A stretch of 45,680 bases of DNA, taken from NCBI RefSeq assembly GCF_937873925.1, contig NZ_CALNAT010000062.1, positions 1-45,680 of the forward strand, written 5' to 3'. A program made the translations under genes and the position numbers. This DNA is from an uncultured Proteiniphilum sp. (lineage in GTDB: Bacteria; Bacteroidota; Bacteroidia; Bacteroidales; Dysgonomonadaceae). Positions within the stretch are counted from its first letter, which is position 1. The number at the start of each line of letters is the position of its first letter. The notes under the pieces were generated by a model that saw nothing but the letters and a program-made list of their open reading frames with translations, was not told the DNA's origin and searched no databases. Below, one piece after another: positions 9,350 through 16,643 of this stretch.

Positions 9350-10654
9350 TTAATTAATCGACAACTTTCTTACTCTACAGTTTTCATGGTCTGCCACATA
9401 TACTGTCCCATCTCGATTCACCGCTATTCCCGTAGGTGTATTAAAAAGGGCCTCTTCTTTTCCTCCGTCTTTCCATCCCGACGTACCGGGTATTCCCAAC
9501 ACTGTTTCCACCATATTCTCAGGGGTCAGACGACGGATACAATGATTACCACTGTCTGCCATGTAAATATTCCCATCATCATCGGATATCATCATTCTAA
9601 CATCATAAAACTGAGCCTGTTCTATGGCACCATCGCGATGACCGGCAGCGGATATAGTGTTCAGTTTTTGAAACGTGTTATCCGGATCGGTAACATCGAT
9701 GGTGAAAAGGGTGTTAGGCGAATAAGTAGATGTAGCACGCATCATGATGTATAGAATATTTGGTTCATTTGCCCTGAAAGTTATTCCATTTACTGCACCA
9801 CTTAAAGGATAAATAAGCTCTGCCTCCCAATTCTGCGGATTAATTTTCATTACCCCTGTATTGAAAAAATGAGTGTAAATATGATCATCGGAAGGATTTG
9901 ATGTTGACGCAGGATTGTAGGGATTAGTGGGTGTTTCCGCAGAATTTATCCATCTTGCCGTATAAAATTTGGGCGCCCAGAAATTTCTTGGGTCAAGCGT
10001 TACATACTGACCAATGGCATTTTCTGAGGAAAACAAGACCATACCGGTATTCAAATTAGCAGCGAGCACACCACATACAATATTTCGTTGTATTGTAACC
10101 ATTTCATTCGTTTCTTCATTAATCCGCGCCAGATGATCTCCCCCGCCACTCACAAAAGCCCGATGAGCGACAAACAAATTACCATCGTCGTCCATGCAAA
10201 TCCAATAAGGCTTTAACGTTGCAGAAGTCAGATCACCATCGTGGTAATCAAGTGTTCCGTTGCCTGCTACCGTCGTTACAGTAACGGATGATTTATACCG
10301 GAAAAATTTGTTTTCGTAGGTAATAGAATCAGAGCCAATTACCACTGAAATAGTACAAGTATCACCGGGCAGACGTGGTGCCGTCACATACATACGTTTA
10401 CCGGTAGAACCGATAACCGGTGCTCGTTTTGAATTGAAGTACACCCTAATAATATCCGGATCAGAACCGAAGTTCTCCCCTGTCAACAATACCTTTTCCT
10501 GATACTTTCCAGAATCGGGATAGAAGGTGGTCAATTTTATGGGCTTTTCCGGATCGTATATTGATCCGGCAATTTCTTCGTTTTTGTTTTCACATGTAAT
10601 AAAAACGAACATGCTGAGTAAGATTATAACAGCATTTTGAAAATAATTTTTCAT
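9350..10654 (-). CDS. TIG-domain/NHL-repeat surface lipoprotein, first gene of the left susCD operon
   Basis: Has 434 residues with lipobox VFITC (Cys21). Residues about 38-118 form an IPT/TIG Ig-like domain (PIKLTTFYPDSGKYQEKVLL, then GENFG and VYFNSKRAPV). The rest is an NHL beta-propeller; the clearest repeats are TVAGNGTLDYHDGD, MISDDDGNIYMADSGNHCIRRL and GIAVNRDGTVYVADHENCRVRKL. Proteins of this build are common in Bacteroidetes PULs and are thought to bind glycan at the cell surface; no catalytic motif is visible. It is the promoter-proximal gene here, ahead of susC, where most PULs put such lipoproteins after susD. Confidence 0.85.
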   Translation of the reverse strand: MKNYFQNAVIILLSMFVFITCENKNEEIAGSIYDPEKPIKLTTFYPDSGKYQEKVLLTGENFGSDPDIIRVYFNSKRAPVIGSTGKRMYVTAPRLPGDTCTISVVIGSDSITYENKFFRYKSSVTVTTVAGNGTLDYHDGDLTSATLKPYWICMDDDGNLFVAHRAFVSGGGDHLARINEETNEMVTIQRNIVCGVLAANLNTGMVLFSSENAIGQYVTLDPRNFWAPKFYTARWINSAETPTNPYNPASTSNPSDDHIYTHFFNTGVMKINPQNWEAELIYPLSGAVNGITFRANEPNILYIMMRATSTYSPNTLFTIDVTDPDNTFQKLNTISAAGHRDGAIEQAQFYDVRMMISDDDGNIYMADSGNHCIRRLTPENMVETVLGIPGTSGWKDGGKEEALFNTPTGIAVNRDGTVYVADHENCRVRKLSIN

Positions 10655-10840
10655 AGAATCTTGCTTTAACTGTAATTATTTTAATATTTAGAAAGAGGCT
10701 ATCACTATTACATATTTAATCGCTCTTATCACATATAAGCTCCTGTGCTCTCTAATAGGATTGTATTGATTCAACAACACGGTCTAACATCTACTAAAAG
10801 TGCCTTCATTTAATTAATATTGAATTGTAATTTATTATTA

Positions 10841-10873
10841 CAAAATTACATTATTAATTTTCAATTTAGCAAA
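10841..10873 (-). promoter_or_regulatory. Bacteroidetes-type promoter for the NHL-susC-susD operon
   Basis: Read on the minus strand, TTTG (10873-10870) is followed after 21 bases by TAATTTTG (10848-10841). This fits the Bacteroides TTTG-N(19-21)-TAnnTTTG consensus. The predicted transcript begins near 10834 and leaves a leader of about 180 bases before the ATG at 10654. The surrounding DNA is AT-rich, so a chance match is possible. Confidence 0.5.
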
Positions 10874-10991
10874 TATTTTAAGTTAATAATATATAATAGA
10901 ATTATTTTTACATATATCCTACACAAATAAGATTATCATTAGCTTATTATCAATAAATAAACTAAAGCAGTAAATCGGCGGTCTCCCTTTA

Positions 10992-11120
10992 TTGGACAAT
11001 GCATCATGTACTAACCTCTATTTTCCTTAAGGTCTTAACATCATCTTCAAGGTAGATAAAAAGCTAAGCAACAGGTTCTGTATCCTTACGATAACAATTG
11101 CAATTTGAATTTTGGACAAT
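10992..11120. promoter_or_regulatory. Two copies of TTGGACAAT, candidate IclR operators
   Basis: TTGGACAAT occurs at 10992-11000 and 11112-11120 in the divergent spacer. The first copy, with its flanking A, is an interrupted dyad (ATTG-GA-CAAT). IclR-family proteins bind short interrupted palindromes near the gene sets they control, so these are reasonable candidate sites, but no binding is shown here. Confidence 0.3.
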
Positions 11121-11194
11121 TAAATGTAAAACGTAAAAATCAAGCATAAATATTTTTAATAAAACATATTGAAGAAAACAGTAAGACTGATTAA

Positions 11195-11216
11195 ATTTTG
11201 CATTAATTTTGCATTA
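11195..11216 (+). repeat. Perfect tandem 11-base repeat over the IclR promoter
   Basis: ATTTTGCATTA occurs twice with no gap (11195-11205 and 11206-11216). It overlaps a TAATTTTG element (11204-11211) that matches the Bacteroidetes -7 consensus, 21 bases before the ATG at 11233. Eleven bases is about one helical turn, so a protein bound to both copies would sit on one face and could block this promoter. Confidence 0.5.
11204..11211 (+). promoter_or_regulatory. -7 promoter-like element of the IclR gene
   Basis: TAATTTTG matches TAnnTTTG exactly and is the same 8-mer as in the divergent promoter at 10841-10848. A transcript would start near 11218, leaving a leader of only about 15 bases. No clear -33 TTTG is present. 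Confidence 0.35.
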
Positions 11217-11232
11217 TAAAAATCAAAACCAT

Positions 11233-11973
11233 ATGATACAAGTAATACATAGAGCACTGAATATTCTTGAACTGTTGGCAGAGAACACCAAGAGCGATGT
11301 TAGTCTATCCGAAATTGCTGATACATTGCATTTAAACCATTCCACCTGCGCCAATATATTGAAAACGTTGGTCAACAGAGATTACGTTGAGCAAGTGAAA
11401 TTCAAGGGAAACTACAGGTTAGGTTATATGGCTCACCAACTAGCAAACTCAAATCCATATGACACAAGATTGATCAATGTATCAAAATTACCGCTGGAAA
11501 TACTTATGAACGAAATTAACGAAACAATCATTTTGTCCAAAATACAGAATGATAAACGGGTATTATTGAAAGAGATAAACTGCAACCATGAAGTCCAAGT
11601 TAAAACATCCAGTGAATCATCTGTCTACAAGGCCACTACTGGACGTGTTATATTAGCTCATTATTCACCAAAAGAATTTGAAGATTTTTTTCAACGAGTC
11701 GGATTACCATCGAAAGAGGAATGGCCAGAAGTAGAAACAAAATTGGATTTAGTTAAACTTTTAAATGATATAAGAAAGGACCAGTTTGCATTCTCTCATA
11801 ACAATCATGTGATAGGGCTTGCAACCCCTATATATATAAACAACAAAATATATGCAAGTTTAGGCATCTACCTGCCCGACATACGTTTTGGAGCTTCGGA
11901 AAAAGTAAATATGATCAATGCCCTTAAACGAACGGCTAATACCATAAATAATGAACTGAAGCTAATACATTAA
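11233..11973 (+). CDS. IclR-family transcriptional regulator
   Basis: Has 246 residues from the ATG at 11233; the frame can be read from a TTG at 11209, but that lies inside the tandem repeat and lacks homology. Residues 1-65 are the winged helix-turn-helix (ALNILELLAE, SLSEIADTLHLNHSTCANIL, then the wing up to NYRLG). Residues about 80-246 are the IclR effector domain, with YKATTGRVILAHYS and a FAFSHNNHVIGLATPIY strand. IclR proteins usually sense small acids or sugar catabolites. Being the only plus-strand gene and divergent from the left PUL, it most likely controls that PUL and itself. Confidence 0.92.
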   Translation: MIQVIHRALNILELLAENTKSDVSLSEIADTLHLNHSTCANILKTLVNRDYVEQVKFKGNYRLGYMAHQLANSNPYDTRLINVSKLPLEILMNEINETIILSKIQNDKRVLLKEINCNHEVQVKTSSESSVYKATTGRVILAHYSPKEFEDFFQRVGLPSKEEWPEVETKLDLVKLLNDIRKDQFAFSHNNHVIGLATPIYINNKIYASLGIYLPDIRFGASEKVNMINALKRTANTINNELKLIH

Positions 11974-11979
11974 ACAATG

Positions 11980-12001
11980 AGGTTTTTATATTTAAAAACC
12001 T
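11980..12001 (+). terminator. AT-rich hairpin after the IclR gene
   Basis: A 9-base perfect stem (AGGTTTTTA and TAAAAACCT) around a TATT loop begins 7 bases after the IclR stop. No U-run follows on the plus strand, so it is at best a weak terminator. It also lies just before the nth remnant and may mark the edge of the left island. Confidence 0.35.
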
Positions 12002-12040
12002 AAAACAAGCCAGATAAGAGACAACGTCTTACCAGGATGA

Positions 12041-12145
12041 CGATATATCTGTGTGGCACGAAAACCCAAATGCGAGATCTGCAGGCTCAGCCAATGGTGC
12101 AAGTATTATAAGAAAAATTTCGGGGCAGGGATCACCATCAACTAA
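12041..12145 (+). pseudogene. nth: 3' remnant of endonuclease III gene (iron-sulfur cluster end)
   Basis: After an in-frame TGA at 12038, this plus-strand frame encodes 34 residues up to a TAA at 12143: RYICVARKPKC, then EICRLSQWCKYY, then KKNFGAGITIN. The cysteines form C-x6-C-x2-C-x5-C, the [4Fe-4S] loop that ends bacterial endonuclease III, and RYICVARKPKC is typical of that family. Endonuclease III is about 210 residues and excises oxidised pyrimidines. The DNA just upstream (in-frame DNVLPG) only faintly resembles the expected HHWLILHG, and beyond that is IclR, so about 80 percent of the gene is missing. It is best read as a truncated, dead copy left by recombination. Confidence 0.75.
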
Positions 12146-12164
12146 GGAAAAAAGACAAACAAAA

Positions 12165-12200
12165 ATTTCGGGCTACTATATAATGACAGTAGCCCGAAAT
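12165..12200 (-). terminator. Strong intrinsic terminator after the aldose epimerase gene
   Basis: Perfect 13-base inverted repeat (ATTTCGGGCTACT at 12165-12177, AGTAGCCCGAAAT at 12188-12200) with a 10-base loop. On the minus strand the stem is followed by TTTTTGTTTG, a good U-tract, 21 bases after the stop at 12221. It may also end plus-strand transcription from the nth remnant side. Confidence 0.85.
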
Positions 12201-12220
12201 CGATCTTTTGTCAATAATTG

Positions 12221-13375
12221 TTACTGTTGCACCGTGAATTTATAGATGCAGCGGCTCGTGTATTTCTCACCCGGATTCAGATAGGGAGAAGGCCAGTCGG
12301 GTTTGTTAGGCGAATCGGGATATTTCTGCGTTTCCAGACAGATAGCATTCCGCTTTCCGTAAACAGCTCCATACTTACCGGTTACCGTTCCATCGAGGAA
12401 ATTTCCGGTATAGACCTGTACACCCGGTTCAATGGTATACACTTCCAGTTGAATGCCGGTAGCGGGTGAATAAACCGTAGCGGCCACCTGCGAAATATCA
12501 CCGTTTGTATTCAGTACCCAGTTATGGTCGTAGCCATCGCCGTTTTTCAGCTGATCGAAATCATACTGGTCAATTCGCGCTCCCACGGCGGTAGGCGTTC
12601 TGAAATCCATTGGTGTACCTTCCACTTTTTCAATTTTTCCTGTCGTCATAAATGTATCGTCCACCGGCGTGTACTGATCCGCGTTGATCGTCAGCAGGTC
12701 ATTGAGAATGGTGTTATTCGCGTCTCCCGACAGGTTGAAATAGGAGTGATTGGTCAGGTTGACCACCGTCTCCTTGTCCGTTTCGGCTTCATACTGCAGA
12801 TCGATGGCATTATCATCTGTCAATGTCATCGTCACCTTCACACTCAGGTTACCGGGAAATCCGGCTTCTCCGTCTTTCGACAGATAGGTAAGTACCACCG
12901 ATTGGTCGTTCGGCTGAACGGCATCAAAAACCTTCCGGTCGAATCCTTCCGGTCCGCCGTGTAGCGTATGTCCGAAATTGTTCTGGGGCAATTGATATTC
13001 CACCCCGTCCACCGTGATCTTTCCGTGGGCAATCCGGTTGCCGTAACGCCCGATAGTGGCTCCGAAATTGTTGTTGATATTGACATAGTCCTCTATGTTA
13101 TCAAAGCCGAGTACCACATCCTGTAATTTACCATCCCTGTCGGGGACCATCACCGAGACAATCCGTCCGCCGTAGTTGGTTACGGTAACTTCTATCCCGT
13201 TCGTATTCTTCAGTACATAAAGGTCAACCGAGTCACCGTTTACCACTGTCTGAAAATCACTCTTCTTCAATCCCGAGAGAGTCGTTTGCTCCACGGGAGA
13301 CTCTTTTTGCTTGTTGGTACATCCAGCCACGGCAATGATTGCCAGCAGCAGGATCAATTGATTAAGTCTCATCAT
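12221..13375 (-). CDS. galM: Aldose 1-epimerase (mutarotase), exported lipoprotein form
   Basis: Has 384 residues; it interconverts alpha and beta anomers of aldoses such as galactose. The GalM fold is clear: TNYGGRIVSVMVPDRDG (about 66-82), GNRIAHGKI, the FGHTLHGGP segment, the catalytic His in NLTNHSYFNL (about His210), and the catalytic Glu in CLETQKYPDSPN (about Glu348). The N-terminus is a lipoprotein signal ending in VAGC (Cys19), so the enzyme is probably in the periplasm or on a membrane surface, where it could equilibrate sugars released by the PUL enzymes before import. It is the last gene before the terminator, 83 bases after the preceding gene. Two ATG codons are adjacent at the start. 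Confidence 0.93.
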   Translation of the reverse strand: MMRLNQLILLLAIIAVAGCTNKQKESPVEQTTLSGLKKSDFQTVVNGDSVDLYVLKNTNGIEVTVTNYGGRIVSVMVPDRDGKLQDVVLGFDNIEDYVNINNNFGATIGRYGNRIAHGKITVDGVEYQLPQNNFGHTLHGGPEGFDRKVFDAVQPNDQSVVLTYLSKDGEAGFPGNLSVKVTMTLTDDNAIDLQYEAETDKETVVNLTNHSYFNLSGDANNTILNDLLTINADQYTPVDDTFMTTGKIEKVEGTPMDFRTPTAVGARIDQYDFDQLKNGDGYDHNWVLNTNGDISQVAATVYSPATGIQLEVYTIEPGVQVYTGNFLDGTVTGKYGAVYGKRNAICLETQKYPDSPNKPDWPSPYLNPGEKYTSRCIYKFTVQQ

Positions 13376-13458
13376 TTTTCTAATTTATATTGAATAGATT
13401 TTTCCGGATCTGTCATTTTTTCACAAATTTACATGATTTTTTTTATCTACCTATAATT

Positions 13459-15477
13459 CTATTCCGATAAAAAAGATTCGGTCCTACCGGGAGAAAGCAA
13501 TTCCCACAGGGATGCAACCGTCCACCCCGGAGCAAAAATATCGTTATAAAAACCTTTTCCATTCCTGCCGTAATCCCAATTGGTATGTTGCACCACTTCA
13601 GGATAATATCCCGTTTTAGCAATACCGCACATATGGCTGTCAAACGGCAACAGCTGGCGCATGGAGGAAGAGATGACTTTCACAAAATCCTGAAACCGAG
13701 GCTCATCGTATCTTTTAGAAAGCCAGTTCAGTACAGAGCCAAATTCGAAGATAAACACATCGATATGATTATTTTCTACCGAAACATTCCCCCATCCTCT
13801 GGTTTTCAAACCGATATCGCCGATCATCTGCCCTTGCGCAAACGGCACATCCCACATATAATACCATGAAAGGGCAAAGTAAGACGCCTTAAGACACAAA
13901 TCGGAGTAGCGTTGTTGTTCATCACCTTTGGAGATCAATGCCAGATAATACATTGCCGTTGCAGCGTATAAAGACGCCTCCTTATCTTCGCAATTGGCAT
14001 CCAGCGTGGACGAGAAATAGTCGGCTTTCGAAATTATTTCGTTCTCCAGATAATCAGCGGTCCTTTTAGCGGCATCCAGGTATTTTTTGTCGTTAAAATA
14101 TTGATAAGCCATGACCAATGGTAACGTTACCGAAGGCGTACTACCACCACTCCCGTCCTCAATGGCAAGATCATCTTGAAACTTACGCGGAAAACTTCCG
14201 TCCGCATTTTGCAAAAATAAGATTTTTTCTAATAAAGTTTGTAATCTACCCTCCCATTCCGGATGTTTTCTGCCGTTATTTTTTTCATATTGAAGGAAAT
14301 GAAACATAGCATATAGCCCCTCGGATTGGCGACGGATACTGAATACACCGGTTTCGGAATTATTATCGAAATTCACAAATTCACGGAAAAGGCCGTTGGG
14401 TGTGAAACCATGATTCAGGTAACTATCGAAAACGGCATAACTGTTGGACACCAATTCGGAACGATTATTCTGCCGCCCATATTCCAACGCGTTGAAAGCG
14501 TTGAGCAGGACTCTGCCGACGAAGCCCACCTCGGTACGTCCGAGACTCTCACAGGTAGCTACCACCATTCCTTCTCCTGAATTAAATTTCAGGGGATGAT
14601 CGCTCACAAAACTCTGGGTGAAAAATCCGGTAAGTGTTTCTTTCACAAAATCATCACTAAATGGCGTATCCACAGGTTTTGGGCGCCAGATATCATAACT
14701 GTATTCCCATAATTGACGAATGAGTCCGGAGAAATCAGACGCTCTTCCCGATTGTAAGAGCCATGTTAATTTGATCGATTCTCCTTTTTCAAGAAATTGA
14801 AATGCTTCTACCGACGGTGCCAGCGTAAGTTTCCGAATATACGTTTTCGGTGTTTCATAATAGGGAAACCCAAAAGAGATGGTTGCACTGTTGTCCACAT
14901 TTTCAAATCCGGTGTAGCCGATAGATGTTTTACCGGAAACAATCACTTCCCCATCTTTGTGGGTTGTAAGCGCCTCATCCTTAAAATCATCCATACGCAT
15001 AACCGACAGATACTCCCCTGTTTTTTCATTGAAAACAGCGATCATCGGCACACTTAACCGGTCTTCACGCACCGTCCAGCTATCGGATGTATGAAAAGAA
15101 GGGGCTTCTTCGGGTGAACGCAGATTACGACGGTACCAAAAACCAGGCATGTAGAATTGGCAATCGCTATGAGAATAAGCAGTGTTGATCCGCTGCTTGA
15201 AGTTAAAATAAATATCCTCTTTGGCAGATATAACAACTTCTACCCTATTCTCTTTCATTGTCCGTGTAATGACAACCGGGATATCCTTATCCGCTTTCAA
15301 TTGAGCCGGATGTTCTCCCCCTAATTCTTTCAAGGGATAGTTTACAGCCTTGTTTCCCGGTATTTTCAACGCTATTGAAGTATCAAAATTCCTATCCGGT
15401 ATCTGAGCAGATAATTGTTTGCTGCTCAGTATACCCAAAGTAACAATACAGTATAAGGTGATTTTTTTGATTTGCAT
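13459..15477 (-). CDS. Secreted protein with a probable (alpha/alpha)6-barrel domain, unassigned glycan enzyme
   Basis: Has 672 residues with a signal peptide ending in KQLSAQ. I do not recognise a characterised family. The N-terminal 270 residues are beta-rich. Residues about 280-660 look like a six-hairpin barrel: repeated amphipathic helices, FLQNADGSFPRKFQDD, GGSTPSVTLPLVMAYQYF, LDAAKRTADYLENEI, and aromatic- and acid-rich loops such as ENNHIDVFIFEFG and QHTNWDYGRNGKGFYNDIFAPGW. This layout, beta-sandwich then helical barrel, is shared by several glycoside hydrolase and polysaccharide lyase families. Neighbours are GH43, GH93-like and GH2 genes, so a role in cutting the same glycan is likely. 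Catalytic residues cannot be assigned. Confidence 0.6.
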   Translation of the reverse strand: MQIKKITLYCIVTLGILSSKQLSAQIPDRNFDTSIALKIPGNKAVNYPLKELGGEHPAQLKADKDIPVVITRTMKENRVEVVISAKEDIYFNFKQRINTAYSHSDCQFYMPGFWYRRNLRSPEEAPSFHTSDSWTVREDRLSVPMIAVFNEKTGEYLSVMRMDDFKDEALTTHKDGEVIVSGKTSIGYTGFENVDNSATISFGFPYYETPKTYIRKLTLAPSVEAFQFLEKGESIKLTWLLQSGRASDFSGLIRQLWEYSYDIWRPKPVDTPFSDDFVKETLTGFFTQSFVSDHPLKFNSGEGMVVATCESLGRTEVGFVGRVLLNAFNALEYGRQNNRSELVSNSYAVFDSYLNHGFTPNGLFREFVNFDNNSETGVFSIRRQSEGLYAMFHFLQYEKNNGRKHPEWEGRLQTLLEKILFLQNADGSFPRKFQDDLAIEDGSGGSTPSVTLPLVMAYQYFNDKKYLDAAKRTADYLENEIISKADYFSSTLDANCEDKEASLYAATAMYYLALISKGDEQQRYSDLCLKASYFALSWYYMWDVPFAQGQMIGDIGLKTRGWGNVSVENNHIDVFIFEFGSVLNWLSKRYDEPRFQDFVKVISSSMRQLLPFDSHMCGIAKTGYYPEVVQHTNWDYGRNGKGFYNDIFAPGWTVASLWELLSPGRTESFLSE

Positions 15478-15506
15478 ACGATTAATTTACTTGATATGAA
15501 TTAATT

Positions 15507-15545
15507 GAATAAGATAGTAGATCATCAAATACCAAGATCTCATTC
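15507..15545 (-). repeat. Spacer hairpin, copy 1 of a related pair
   Basis: Arms GAATAAGAT (15507-15515) and ATCTCATTC (15537-15545) pair over 9 positions in the minus-strand RNA, one of them G-U. A related hairpin occurs in the next spacer at 16593-16629, with similar flanks (GATCT, ATTCGAT, AAACT). It lies between the GH43 stop and the next start and may influence transcript processing or stability. Confidence 0.45.
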
Positions 15546-15564
15546 GATGGAAACTCTGTTATTT

Positions 15565-16566
15565 TTAAAATATGGGTTTTGAGGCCTCCAGGGACGGGCT
15601 GCCCCCTTCAATATAAGGCCAGTCATTCTCCCATCGTACCTGATCCATAACCAGTACCCGTCCTTTGGGGTTATCTACGGATACAGCATGATAAAAGATC
15701 CAATCCTGTCCTTTTGAGTCCTGCACAATCTCCGAATTATGCCCTGTACCCACAAATTTTTGATTTTTCTGAATTACCCTCTCATGACGGTTATCCATCA
15801 TTGACCTGCCCTCCTTGTCAAGGTAAGGGCCAAAAAGATTATCTGAGCGGCCTACCACAGTAGTATAGGTACTGTTCAATCCTTCACAGCAGGATCCGAT
15901 AGAGGCAAACATGTAATAATAACCGTTCCGTTTGTGTATATATACTCCTTCATAAGCTGTTCCCGCTACCTGTTGTTTTTCAGCCCCCGGTTTTAAGGAA
16001 AGGCCGTCATCCGACAGTTCAACGGCATAAATGCCGCGGAAACTACCCCAGAACAGGTATTTTTTTCCTTCTTCTTCGATATAGAACGGGTCAATGGAAT
16101 TTTGCACGTTGATTTCGTTGCTGCGGAAAAGTTTACCATGATCGGTAAACGGCCCTTCGGGTTTATCGGCGCTGGCAACACCGATACCACATGTCCATTC
16201 CCCACCCCAGACCGACATGGAATAGTACAGTACATATTTTCCGCCGATCAAATTGATGTCGGGAGCCCACAGTCCGCCTTTGGGTTCGAACGTAGGCCGG
16301 GTTGCATCGGTAAATGCCCTACCGGTTAATTCCCAGTCCACCAGATTCTCAGAACGGTGAATAGGCATATTTCTGATATCTTCGGTCGCGAAGAGATAAA
16401 AATAACCGTCATCCGCCCGGATAAGGGTGGGATCGGGAAGACTGTAATTAATTACGGGATTTTTATAGGAGCCCTCATTATTACCGGGCCCATTCACTGC
16501 CGTTTCACTGCTTTTACATGAAGAAAACAGGGTAAGCAGAAAAAAAAGTTTTACTATATGAATCAT
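15565..16566 (-). CDS. GH43 family glycoside hydrolase lipoprotein, arabinanase/arabinofuranosidase type
   Basis: Has 333 residues with lipobox LFSSC (Cys17). It is a five-bladed propeller of family 43 with the three expected acids: the base Asp45 in YSLPDPTLI, the pKa modulator Asp159 in NSIDPFYI and the acid Glu206 in AYEGVYIHKRNGYYYMF. WAPDINLIGGKYVLYYS is also typical. Family 43 enzymes invert and act mainly on alpha-L-arabinofuranosides, arabinan or beta-xylosides; the short single-domain form resembles arabinan-active members. It sits between the GH93-like gene and the unassigned barrel gene, supporting an arabinose-containing target. Confidence 0.9.
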   Translation of the reverse strand: MIHIVKLFFLLTLFSSCKSSETAVNGPGNNEGSYKNPVINYSLPDPTLIRADDGYFYLFATEDIRNMPIHRSENLVDWELTGRAFTDATRPTFEPKGGLWAPDINLIGGKYVLYYSMSVWGGEWTCGIGVASADKPEGPFTDHGKLFRSNEINVQNSIDPFYIEEEGKKYLFWGSFRGIYAVELSDDGLSLKPGAEKQQVAGTAYEGVYIHKRNGYYYMFASIGSCCEGLNSTYTTVVGRSDNLFGPYLDKEGRSMMDNRHERVIQKNQKFVGTGHNSEIVQDSKGQDWIFYHAVSVDNPKGRVLVMDQVRWENDWPYIEGGSPSLEASKPIF

Positions 16567-16592
16567 CCTGTAGATTATATTAATTGATTAAT

Positions 16593-16629
16593 GAATAAGA
16601 CAGTAATAATCACCCATCTGATCTTATTC
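16593..16629 (-). repeat. Spacer hairpin, copy 2 of a related pair
   Basis: Arms GAATAAGAC (16593-16601) and ATCTTATTC (16621-16629) pair over 9 positions in minus-strand RNA, one of them G-U. The arms differ from the copy at 15507-15545 at two positions, each of which keeps pairing through G-U, which hints at a conserved RNA structure. Confidence 0.45.
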
Positions 16630-16643
16630 GATATAAACTTTTT

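Larger units (their letters stand above)
10655..11232. other. Divergent regulatory region between the left PUL and the IclR gene
   Basis: This 578-base stretch has no gene and is very AT-rich. It holds the leader of about 180 bases and the promoter of the leftward operon (10841-10873), two copies of TTGGACAAT (10992-11000 and 11112-11120), and an 11-base tandem repeat with a -7-like element just before the IclR start. Its position between a regulator and the operon it probably controls makes it the likely binding region for the IclR protein. Confidence 0.6.

Noticed and set aside
12051..12245. Plus-strand frame of 64 codons across the terminator
   Set aside because: It overlaps the nth remnant in another frame and runs through the terminator into galM; only the C-x6-C-x2-C-x5-C frame carries homology.
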